A DNA stretch of 13,049 bases from an uncultured Ruminococcus sp. Its GTDB lineage: Bacteria; Bacillota; Clostridia; Oscillospirales; Ruminococcaceae. Location of the stretch: positions 1 through 13,049 of the forward strand of contig UQEM01000061.1 of assembly GCA_900540005.1 (NCBI GenBank), read 5' to 3'. The notes below the pieces were generated by a model that did not search any database, was not told the DNA's origin, and worked only from the letters and a program-made list of their open reading frames with translations. Both the position numbers and the translations under genes were made by a program. The number at the start of each line of letters is the position of its first letter. Position 1 is the stretch's first letter. Positions 1 through 6,641 of this stretch are shown here, piece after piece.

Positions 1-19
1 ACTCAGCATTTTGCTGGGT
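1..19 (+). terminator. Possible hairpin terminator at contig edge
   Basis: ACTCAGCA pairs with TGCTGGGT (one G-T pair) around a TTT loop, and is followed by a T-rich tail (GGTTTTGTTT). It would act on plus-strand transcription entering from outside the window. The contig starts here, so the gene it would serve is not visible and chance pairing cannot be excluded. Confidence 0.3.
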
Positions 20-40
20 GGTTTTGTTTGTAGGTGGAGA

Positions 41-415
41 TTATGCGGTGTTGCCCTTTGTTATTTTCTCATGTGTAATTGGTTTAGGCGGCGATGTAAA
101 TTCCGGTGCTTGCTTTTTCGGAAACTCCGAGCTGCGGTTCTCCGTAACATCGTGACCAGTCAGTTCATAAACAGATTGATTAAAGCTGTTTCAAGTAACA
201 AGTATGAGGCAATCAAGAGAATTGTTTGTTCTTCCAATTCCGTCATAGTGGCTATACCAAGAATTTGTTTCTGGTTTAATGCAAAGTCCAGGGAATTCTT
301 TCACGTAAAATTGATTTCCTTTTCTCTCAACTGAGTAACCGCTGCTCTGAAAATAATTCAGCAAGTCAGCACTTCTTGCTTCTTCAATGAGATTTTTAAA
401 ATCATCATTTTTCAA
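41..415 (-). pseudogene. DUF3991/TOPRIM-type mobile-element protein, N-terminal part, broken by an in-frame TGA
   Basis: Reading starts at a TTG (415) with AAGGAAG upstream. The first 74 codons give residues such as ARSADLLNYFQSSGY, GLCIKPETNSWYSHYDG and GRTNNSLDCL. I recognise this as the N-terminal (CHC2-like) domain of DUF3991/TOPRIM proteins that accompany relaxases and helicases in Firmicute conjugative elements. A TGA at 193-191 stops the frame, but the same frame continues with NSFNQSVYELTGHDV, the expected next stretch of the family, until a TAA at 43-41. The core DUF3991 and TOPRIM domains are therefore missing. It lies downstream of the helicase fragment on the same strand, as in intact elements. 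The family call rests on remembered motif similarity; the nonsense codon is seen directly. Confidence 0.6.
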
Positions 416-443
416 AATCTTCTCACTTCCTTAGTGTTAGTGA

Positions 444-481
444 GCAAATGCTGCTGCGCATAAATTTGCAGCAGCATTTGC
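444..481. repeat. Perfect 14-bp inverted repeat (hairpin) between helicase and DUF3991 remnants
   Basis: GCAAATGCTGCTGC (444-457) and GCAGCAGCATTTGC (468-481) are exact reverse complements around a 10-nt loop. On the plus strand a short T run follows (ATTTTT at 485-490). On the minus strand, the direction of the flanking genes, there is no T tract, so it is not a simple terminator for them. It could be an intercistronic RNA processing or stabilising hairpin. Confidence 0.7.
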
Positions 482-488
482 CGTATTT

Positions 489-569
489 TTACATCTTTGG
501 TTTATGATTTGAGTTATCATCATCGTTTCCTATGTAAGGCTGATAATCGTCAGAATCATTCTTGTACAT
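489..569 (-). CDS. Possible 26-residue acidic small ORF overlapping the helicase end
   Basis: An ATG at 569 opens a 26-codon frame to a TAA at 489-491, overlapping the last 14 bases of the helicase fragment in another frame. The product begins MYKNDSDDYQPYIGNDDD and is rich in Asp and Asn. The upstream AGAGAGAAG is only a fair ribosome site. It could be a coupled small protein or the true C-terminal tail of the helicase after a frameshift. I do not recognise a family. Confidence 0.25.
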   Translation of the reverse strand: MYKNDSDDYQPYIGNDDDNSNHKPKM

Positions 570-2088
570 TGCTTCTCTCTGATTTTTCCACTGCGGTTTC
601 AACCAATGGTGTATCATCAGGGTCATAAATATCCTCATGAGCATCAATTTCCACAAGCTTCATTTCAAGCTCTGCATATTCAATTTTTTTATCGAAAAGC
701 TCCTGTTCTTTCGGGAACGGTGCGGCAATTCTTTCCTCTGCTTGCTGAATATTGGATTCAAAAAAAACAATTTCTTTTTTAGTATCTTCTATACGCTTTG
801 GAATTGTTTTTTCAAGCAGATTCACAATTCGCTGAACATTATCCTGCTTATCGGTTATTCCCGCTTCACAAACATATTCGCGACTTCCTGCAATAGTAAA
901 CTTCATATTTGTAGAAAGCATTTCTCTTTCGACATTAATATCAAATCCGCAGATTTTTACGGACGGAATATGAAGTTCCGGAGATTTCGCCTTTGCTTCA
1001 AGCATTGAAATCAGATACACATTAATCGATTTTTTGGCATAAATTCGCTCTCCGTTTTCTTTTGTTAAAACAACGTCTTTATTTTGCTCTGCTATCTTTT
1101 TATCAGCTTCAAGTCCTGCGAGAAAATGCTCAGCGACCTCAATTTTTATAGGTAATTCTTCAAGAGTTTTTTGTGTTAAAACAGTTTCATGAGCATATTC
1201 AGAACGCAGCATATTTAACTCGCTGATTTCATTTCCAAGTTCAACAAATCTTCTAAAGTCAGGATTTCCCTCTGCTTGTGCCTGAAACTCTCCATAGGTA
1301 AGAACTTTTCCATCACAATCCTCCATAGAACGACCAACATTTTCGTTATTAAGGAATTGTGCAATAAATCTTGCTTTGTTTGCAACTGTTTGATATAAAT
1401 AGCTATCCATTGTTCCCTCAGTAACATAATTGAAAATCTCGACCTCACTGAAACTGTTTCCCTGACGTAAAATTCTTCCCTCACGCTGCTCAAAATCCGA
1501 GGGCTTCCAAGGAATATCAAGATGATGAAGTGCACATAATTTTTCTTGAATATTCGCACCTGTTCCAAGAGTATTTGTGCTTGCAATTACAACTCTGTAC
1601 TTGCCGGCATTAATATCTTTGAATATTTCCTCACGATTTTTTGAATCGGATTTTGGTGCAAATATAATTTCGTTTTCCGGTATTCCTTGTGCAACAAGTT
1701 CATTTTTTATGTAATCATATACAGAAAAATTTCCATTATCAGAATTTACTGCAATATCAGAAAATACAAGTTGCACACCTTTTGTTTCATTATTTTCGTT
1801 GTAAATTCTGACTACATTTTCTATGCACTTATCAACCTTTCCGTCTTTATTCTGCTGAATCTCAAACGGTGGTTCTTCATCTTTTCGTGTGTAAATCGCT
1901 TGCAACGCCTGATTTCCAAGTGAAAAATATCGTGCTTCTCCTGTAATCTTTAAGAGATTATCTTCATACGGCTCAACATTACCGTTGAAAGGTCTATGCG
2001 GTCTTTTTTCTGTATATGATTTTGGTGGACTTGTCCAATGCTCTGACTTACAAGCGGATACGTTCTTAAATATGACTCCTTGCTGCAT
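556..2088 (-). pseudogene. C-terminal fragment of giant SNF2-type conjugative-element helicase, fused to the TopB tail
   Basis: The frame has 510 codons. Residues from about 32 match the C-terminal RecA-like half of the very large SNF2/DEAD helicase (often joined to an N6-adenine methylase) found in Firmicute integrative conjugative elements. Visible motifs are VEPYEDNLLKITGEAR, KGVQLVFSDI, the motif V region STNTLGTGANIQEKL, HHLDIPWKPSDFEQREGR with motif VI arginines, and TEGTMDSYLYQ. A charged coiled-coil-like tail ends the protein. Such proteins usually run to 2000 residues or more, so the methylase and first helicase lobe with Walker A are absent. The first 29 or so codons (SEHWTSPPKSYTE) are instead the continuation of topoisomerase III in a shifted frame, so the gene arose by an internal deletion joining topB to the helicase. 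No ATPase activity is expected from this piece. Confidence 0.8.
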
Positions 2089-3206
2089 TTCAGGGAGCGA
2101 AGCTTCTTTTTTTCATTTTCATCGCTGTCCTTATTCTTTAAAGCAGCATTTATTTTGGTTTCTAAGGCTTTCCAACCTGCTTTAATGACCGTTTTACCGA
2201 TGGCTGTAAAATGTGTATTCTCGCACGTCACAGTTACCTTTACAGCTTCATATTTTTGCGGCTCTGCTACAACCATTATGAGCCTTGCGGAAACAAGCTT
2301 TAATATATTGTTTTCTTCTTCACTAAGGCTATTCAAATCCTTGCTTTTTATTCCGCCTGTCGGCAAAATTGCATGGTGTCCGCTGACTTTGGCATTATTG
2401 ATACATCTTTTTACATTCACAGAATCGGGTTTACCAAACATATGAAAAACTTCTGCAACATCACTTACACGCTGCATTGCTGTTTCTTCCATATCGTCAG
2501 ATATGTATTGTGAATCAGTACGCGGATATGTTACTAATTGTGCCTCGTATAGCTTTTGCATACTATCAAGCGTCTGTTGTGCTGTATATCCGAAGTATTG
2601 GTTAGCATCACATTGAAGTGTAGTCAGGTCATAGAGCTTTGGTGGATTTACCGTCTTGACTTCTTTTTTCAGTTCAGAAACGTCTGCGTCCTTACCGTTT
2701 ACTAACGCTAAAAGCTTCTCTGCTTCTAATTCATCATCAATTCTTTTTGAACTTGCCACAAATGAGCCGCAGTTTAGGTCAACTGTAAAAAATTTCTGCT
2801 TAACAAAATTTCTTACTTCATTGTCTCTCTGAACACTCATTGCAAGCGTTGGTGTCTGCACTCTACCGACAGTAATTTTTGAATTGTATCGTACTGAAAA
2901 AAGACGTGTTCCATTCATACCTACTATCCAATCAGCTTTAAGTCTGCAAAATCCTGCACTATAAAGGCTGTCATACTCTGAGCTGCTTTTCATGCTCGAT
3001 AAAGCAGATTTAATAGCAGATTCTTCAAGAGAAGATACCCACAATCGCTTTACAGACTTTTTGCAGCCGATAAGCTTATATACATACCTGAAAATACACT
3101 CTCCCTCACGGTCTGCGTCAGTAGCACATATAATCTCATCAATATCTTTGCGATTCATAAGTTCTTTTAATATCTTGAATTGTGCTTCACAGCCTTCTGC
3201 TATATT
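1950..3206 (-). pseudogene. topB: DNA topoisomerase III, mobile-element type, truncated at both ends and frameshifted
   Basis: Type IA topoisomerase that would pass single strands during plasmid or conjugative-element replication and transfer. The open frame from ATG 3158 gives the TOPRIM acidic motif ATDADREGE near residue 12, then GRVQTPTLAMSVQRD, the catalytic tyrosine region QLVTYPRTDSQYIS, and HHAILPT. Family-like sequence (AEGCEAQFKILKEL) continues upstream to about 3206, where the IS3 remnant begins, so roughly the first 80 residues are lost. Around 2094-2110 the frame breaks at GAAAAAAAG: the expected continuation (ASLPEMQQG...SPPKSYTE) is in the -1 frame, and the remaining zero-frame residues to 1950 are nonsense. 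At about 2005 the topoisomerase sequence itself stops and helicase sequence begins. Full-length relatives are about 700 residues. Confidence 0.85.
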
Positions 3207-3208
3207 TT

Positions 3209-4339
3209 TGGACCATAGTCAATAAAGTAGACAGAAAAAAAGTCAAAAAAGTGCTTCAAATTGAACGGGAGATAAAAGGTCATTAGCAGAGTGAGGTCGT
3301 TTGAAATTGTAAAAGTGAATATATTCAAAAACAGACAATTCCAATTCATCAAAAGCGGTATAGGAACGGCGGTTAGTTTCTTCAAGTTTCAAAAACTTGA
3401 AAAAAGCTTCTGCTACGGCATTGTCATAAGGATGCCCCTTTTTAGAAAACGACTGAATAAAGGAAGCTCTGTCCAGCCTTTTTCGGAATTCATCGCTGGT
3501 ATACTGAGAACCTCTGTCTGAGTGGAAAATCACATTTTCAGGATAATTCCTGTTTTTTAAAGCAGATTCAAATGTATCCAGAACAAGCCTGGTATCGATT
3601 TTGCAGCTTATTTTATAAGCTATCACACGTCTTGAAAAAAGATCAATGATAACGCATAAATAATAAAATCTTCCTCCGACTTTTATGTATGTAATGTCGC
3701 TGCACCATGCTTTATTTGGCTCTTTGGGATTGAAATTCTGCTTTAATACGTTGTGACAGGATTTATCATCTGATTTGTTTGCAGCTTTGAATTTCGGCTT
3801 GATGGTCGACATTTTAGGAAGCTGCATTTGTTTCATCAGTCGGTACACTCTTCCCTGACTGATATGTATGCCATAATTAACTTCAAGAACCTTACGCATT
3901 TTTTTAAGCTCCATAACGGCATTTTTCTTCAGAATAGATCTGTAAAATGCAGTTCTTTATATTTCTGTTTTCAATGCTCTTTTAGGTTCTTTAGAGTTAA
4001 AATGCTTATAATAGCTGCTGCGGTTTACATTCAGAACACGACACGAGGTTATTATTGCATGCTCGTGCCGAAGTAAATGTACAGCTCTCATTCTTTCCCT
4101 GAGCGTGGAGTCATTATGGCAAGCGCTTTTTTAATATGATGTTTTCCTCCTCAAGCTGTGCGTTCCTTTTTGCAGTTCCTTTATCTGCTTTGCTGTCATA
4201 ACCGTATTGTCGTCGACCCTGACTTCCGAATAAAGCTTTATCCATCTTGAAATCGCACTTACCGATATTCCGTATTCCTTGGAAAGTTCAGTTTGGTTTT
4301 TTTCGTTCTGGTGTAATGCCATGATGTTCTTTTTATGTC
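3209..4339 (-). mobile_element. IS3-family insertion sequence remnant (IS150-like), 5' end missing
   Basis: The element contains an orfA with a helix-turn-helix and an orfB with the DDE integrase core, in the usual -1 relation with an ATGA overlap (4091-4088). The orfB-side end probably starts at 3209 with TGGACCATAGTC, where topB homology stops. No matching inverted end is seen beyond orfA. Instead the IS breaks off at the start of the palindromic element at 4340, losing the first few orfA codons, its promoter and the left inverted repeat. Both genes carry several frameshifts, so the copy is dead. The flanks differ (topB on one side, palindrome and hsdR on the other), and no target duplication is visible, which points to rearrangement after insertion. 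Confidence 0.75.
3243..4091 (-). pseudogene. IS3-family transposase OrfB (DDE/rve integrase), two compensating frame breaks
   Basis: From ATG 4091 to the stop at 3243 the span is 283 codons, the usual OrfB length. The start (MRAVHLLRHEH, VNRSSYYKHFN) is intact to about 3983. The expected next part (IENRNIKNCILQIYSEEKCRYGA) is in a different frame, and from about 3906 the frame shifts back. Both breaks lie beside A runs (AAAA 3980-3983, AAAAAAA 3899-3905). As a result the original frame meets a TAA at 3959-3957. The longest open piece is 3243-3914 (223 codons). It has GRVYRLMKQMQLPKMS and the catalytic triad: D in WCSDITYI, D in HSDRGSQY and E in NAVAEAFFKFLK, so the core itself is whole. It ends RPHSANDLLSPVQFE, typical of the family. 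It would act with OrfA to excise and insert the IS. Confidence 0.85.
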
Positions 4340-4340
4340 G
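4088..4340 (-). pseudogene. IS3-family OrfA (helix-turn-helix), truncated and frameshifted
   Basis: The piece begins RHKKNIMALHQ and contains the DNA-binding helix-turn-helix NQTELSKEYGISVSAISRWI, followed by VMTAKQIKELQK. After AAAAA (4167-4171) the expected leucine-zipper part (AQLEEENIILKK) is in another frame, and after AAAAAA (4127-4132) the tail ALAIMTPRSGKE is in a third. The stop TGA at 4090-4088 overlaps the orfB ATG. Each break fits the loss of one base at an A run. The original start codon is missing because the element breaks at 4340; codons before that come from the neighbouring palindromic element. Confidence 0.75.
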
Positions 4341-4493
4341 TGTTGACACTAAGCCTAACAACGCATCTTTTCGGCAAAATTTCACGCATCCTGCGTTAAA
4401 AAGTCTTGACAGGCGACAGCCTGCCTGCGACTTTTTGCCTTGTCTACGTAAAATTTATGCTCGAAAATCTGCATATTATCTTAGTGTCAACAC
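4340..4493. repeat. 154-bp palindromic MITE-like element with perfect 14-bp terminal inverted repeats
   Basis: GTGTTGACACTAAG (4340-4353) and CTTAGTGTCAACAC (4480-4493) are exact inverted copies. Inside these, TCTTTTCGGCAAAATTT and the complement of AAATTTATGCTCGAAAA pair imperfectly, so the arms continue inward. The centre holds ACGCA-TCC-TGCGT (4384-4396) and AAAAAGTC (4398-4405)/GACTTTTT (4429-4436) enclosing CAGGC-GACA-GCCTG (4410-4423). No coding potential is evident. No convincing target-site duplication is seen. It may be a non-autonomous transposable element, or the structured end of a larger lost one. The central hairpin could also terminate transcription in either direction. Confidence 0.6.
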
Positions 4494-4686
4494 TCCCTAA
4501 GAAAATATGTCCTGAGAGCCGTGTGGCTGCACTATTTGAGCCAACTATTGACAATAATGGCAGTCATGCTCATGAAAAAGAAGATGGCATTATAGAAATG
4601 CTCGAAGACTATAATGAGCGCTACGGGCAGGATTTTTCAATCCTACATACGCTAAGTATAAGAAAGATGTTGCTGCTCGTATTGCA
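4494..4686 (+). pseudogene. hsdR: Type I restriction endonuclease subunit R fragment
   Basis: The plus-strand frame from 4496 reads ESRVAALFEPTIDNNG, then KEDGIIEMLEDYNERYGQDFSI. After a one-base loss near 4641-4644 it continues as PTYAKYKKDVAARIA in the next frame. Together this resembles the helicase-domain segment of HsdR that precedes the conserved motor motif around LLIVVDQMLTGFDSKW, which is absent. HsdR subunits are about 1000 residues; only about 63 codons survive. It starts right at the palindromic element and similarity ends at about 4686. No HsdM or HsdS sequence is present. The assignment is from memory of the family and not from a search. Confidence 0.6.
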
Positions 4687-4823
4687 TATTTATGGTTCGC
4701 ACAGCCATGCACATCGAAAATATAGCCGATACTGTGGTCTGTTTCGCCAAGGTCACGGATTATTTTATTAAGACGTATCTCATATAAATACTGCATTTTG
4801 TCAAAAATCTTAAATCCACAATA
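4687..4823. other. Intergenic stretch with no recognised feature
   Basis: This is the junction between the degraded mobile region and the intact Bce-type module. A minus-strand frame starting at 4835 runs through it (IRDLGETDHSIGYIFDVHG) but reads on into the antisense of the hsdR fragment, and I do not recognise it. It is probably not a gene. Confidence 0.4.
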
Positions 4824-4852
4824 TTGCATTATCACAGCTTTTATGATATACT
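4824..4852 (+). promoter_or_regulatory. Sigma-A type promoter for the two-component genes
   Basis: TTGCAT (4824-4829), a 17-bp spacer and TATACT (4847-4852), with TG one base before the -10 (extended -10). The regulator ATG follows at 4893, preceded by a strong ribosome site AGGAGG at 4880-4885. Confidence 0.6.
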
Positions 4853-4892
4853 CAGATAAGAATCACCCGCGCAAAGTGCAGGAGGCGTTACA

Positions 4893-5570
4893 ATGAGCAA
4901 AGTATTTATAGTTGAGGACGATGAAATAATAGCAAAAATGGTTGCCGAACATCTGAAAAGCTGGAAAATGGAAGTCCGCTGTGCAAACGGACTAAAAAAT
5001 GTTACAGAGGAGATCAAGGAATTTTCTCCGGATATTGTCTTAATGGACATCAATCTCCCCTATTACAATGGATTCTACTGGTGTGCGGAAATAAGAAAAT
5101 TTTCCAAAATCCCGATAGTTTTTCTGTCATCGGCAGATGACAACATGAACATTGTCATGGCAATGAACATGGGCGGCGATGATTTCATAGCCAAGCCGTT
5201 TGATCTCGCAGTTCTCTCGGCAAAGCTTCAGGCGATGCTTCGGCGCAGCTACGGCATGGAGCTGAAATCTCACACATTCGACTTTGACGGAATAAGCCTC
5301 GATCTTGACGATACAACGGCGAGCTATAAAGGTGAAAAGATCGAGCTTACCAAAAACGAGTTCATTATACTGAAAACGCTTTTTGAAAAAATCGGTAAAG
5401 TAGTAAGCCGTGACGAACTCATGGAAAAGCTATGGGGAAACGACGAATTCGTTGACGACAACACTCTTACGGTCAATATTGCGAGGGTAAGGAAAAAATT
5501 TGAGCAAGTAGGAGCAGACGGTCTCATCAGGACAAAGAGAGGGCTTGGTTACATTGTCGGACAGGAATAA
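4893..5570 (+). CDS. OmpR/PhoB-family response regulator of a Bce-type peptide-sensing system
   Basis: 225 residues, normal for the family. The receiver domain (about 1-115) has the acidic pair D9/D10, phospho-acceptor D52 (VLMDINLPYYNG), S80 and K101 (AKPFD). The C-terminal winged helix (about 130-225) ends with the typical VNIARVRKKFEQVGADGLIRTKRGLGY. Phosphorylated by the adjacent kinase, it should bind DNA and activate the transporter genes downstream. A palindromic site of the right type lies before the ATPase gene. Start is clear: ATG with AGGAGG seven bases upstream. The closest named relatives are BceR, GraR and VirR-like regulators of bacitracin, lantibiotic or host-peptide resistance. 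The actual ligand cannot be read from sequence. Confidence 0.92.
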   Translation: MSKVFIVEDDEIIAKMVAEHLKSWKMEVRCANGLKNVTEEIKEFSPDIVLMDINLPYYNGFYWCAEIRKFSKIPIVFLSSADDNMNIVMAMNMGGDDFIAKPFDLAVLSAKLQAMLRRSYGMELKSHTFDFDGISLDLDDTTASYKGEKIELTKNEFIILKTLFEKIGKVVSRDELMEKLWGNDEFVDDNTLTVNIARVRKKFEQVGADGLIRTKRGLGYIVGQE

Positions 5571-6498
5571 TAACAAAACTAACGAATTAAAGGGATTTTT
5601 CAGCACAAGCTATCCGATGATCCTGTCGGCAGCCGCAAAAACAGCAATAGTTTTTGTACTCTCCTCACTCTATCTGAAAGACGCAGAGTTTACATTTTAT
5701 ATTGTTTCGTTCATACTTATTATTGAAGTCGTAACATTGTTTTTTCACTACAGCAACTTTAAAAAGCAGCAAAAGCAGACAGCTCAATTGCAGCGCGAAC
5801 TTGAAAACAATAAGATCTCGTGGGAAAGTCAGCGCGATAAAGAGGACTTCTTTGCTATGTGGGCGCACCAGATAAAGACTCCTATCGCAGCGCTGAAACT
5901 CCTTTTGCAGTCGGATAAACAGGACGTTACCGCCTGCAAGGGCGAGGTTTTCAAGATAGAGCGCTACGTTGAAATGGCTCTGGGATTTCTTAGGTTTGAG
6001 GAAATGGGAAACGACCTTGAACTTCTAAGCTACGAACTTGAACCCATAGTAAAACAATCGGTTAAAAAATTCGCTCCGATGTTCATTTCAAAACATCTTT
6101 CCGTAAATCTGAAAGACCTGAACGTAAAGATACTCACGGACGAAAAATGGCTTTCGTTCGTGATAGAGCAGTTGCTTTCAAATGCGGTAAAGTACACATC
6201 TTCCGGCGGTATAACTATCAGAACCTGTACAGAAAACGAACAGCTTTTCATAATTATAGAGGACACGGGAATAGGTATACGCAGTGAAGACCTTCCGCGG
6301 CTGTTTGAAAAAGGATTCACTGGTTACAACGGAAGAATGGACAAAAAGGCGAGCGGTCTCGGACTTTATCTATGCAAGAGCATATGCGACAAACTCGGGC
6401 ACAAGATCAGCATAGAATCACAGGAGAACAAGGGTACTAAAGTCACGATAAGAGTTACGGCGGAAAACGTCTCCTGCGGCGATCTGCTTAAAATGTGA
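5545..6498 (+). CDS. BceS-type intramembrane-sensing histidine kinase
   Basis: About 317 residues. Two transmembrane helices (about 26-44 and 51-68) are separated by only a few residues, so there is no external sensor domain. This is the hallmark of intramembrane-sensing kinases, which read the state of a partner BceAB-type transporter. The phospho-acceptor box is WAHQIKTPIAALK (H108); the ATPase part shows EQLLSNAVKYTS (N box), EDTGIGI (G1), LFEKGFTG (F box) and SGLGLYL (G2). The start is a TTG: 5545, or 5554, which has a better spaced GAGAGGG site 10 bases upstream. Either way it overlaps the regulator end, so the two are translationally coupled. It phosphorylates the regulator upstream. 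Identity as kinase is certain; the Bce subtype is supported by topology and by the transporter next door. Confidence 0.9.
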   Translation: MVTLSDRNNNKTNELKGFFSTSYPMILSAAAKTAIVFVLSSLYLKDAEFTFYIVSFILIIEVVTLFFHYSNFKKQQKQTAQLQRELENNKISWESQRDKEDFFAMWAHQIKTPIAALKLLLQSDKQDVTACKGEVFKIERYVEMALGFLRFEEMGNDLELLSYELEPIVKQSVKKFAPMFISKHLSVNLKDLNVKILTDEKWLSFVIEQLLSNAVKYTSSGGITIRTCTENEQLFIIIEDTGIGIRSEDLPRLFEKGFTGYNGRMDKKASGLGLYLCKSICDKLGHKISIESQENKGTKVTIRVTAENVSCGDLLKM

Positions 6499-6504
6499 TC
6501 CAAC

Positions 6505-6520
6505 CTTACAAAAATGTAAG
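6505..6520. promoter_or_regulatory. BceR-type operator, perfect palindrome CTTACA-N4-TGTAAG
   Basis: CTTACAAAAATGTAAG is a perfect inverted repeat apart from its 4-base spacer and fits the TNACA-N4-TGTAA consensus reported for Bce-type regulators. A weaker copy (CTTCAA-N5-TGTAAG, 6525-6541) follows directly. The sites lie just upstream of the transporter promoter, the position expected for activation. Confidence 0.7.
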
Positions 6521-6549
6521 AAAACTTCAAGGAAATGTAAGCCAATCAA

Positions 6550-6579
6550 CTGGCAGCGCATTTCCTTTTTTGCTATAAT
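6550..6579 (+). promoter_or_regulatory. Transporter promoter with extended -10
   Basis: TATAAT at 6574-6579 is preceded by TGC (extended -10). The best -35, CTGGCA at 6550-6555 with an 18-bp spacer, is poor, as expected for a promoter that needs the activator bound upstream. The ATPase gene starts at 6642 with AAAGGAAG at 6627-6634. Confidence 0.6.
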
Positions 6580-6641
6580 TATAACCGTCAGATAAAACAA
6601 TTTGACATAAGAAGATCAGATAAACGAAAGGAAGTTTTTAT

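Noticed and set aside
637..1008. Phe-rich plus-strand frames opposite the helicase and topB remnants
   Set aside because: They are complements of Lys/Glu-rich coding sequence with no start signals.
4127..4132. Programmed -1 frameshift at TTAAAAAAG in IS3 orfA
   Set aside because: IS3 elements do use such sites, but here an earlier frame break already disrupts orfA and the A run seems one base short of the ancestral one, so decay is the better reading for this copy.
4340..4493. Repeat structure as a CRISPR or integron attC array
   Set aside because: Only one pair of inverted repeats, no spaced direct repeats, no cas genes, no integrase and no attC core sites.
4590..4835. Minus-strand 81-codon frame between hsdR and the response regulator
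   Set aside because: Half of it is the antisense of the hsdR fragment, there is no good ribosome site, and the sequence is not recognised.
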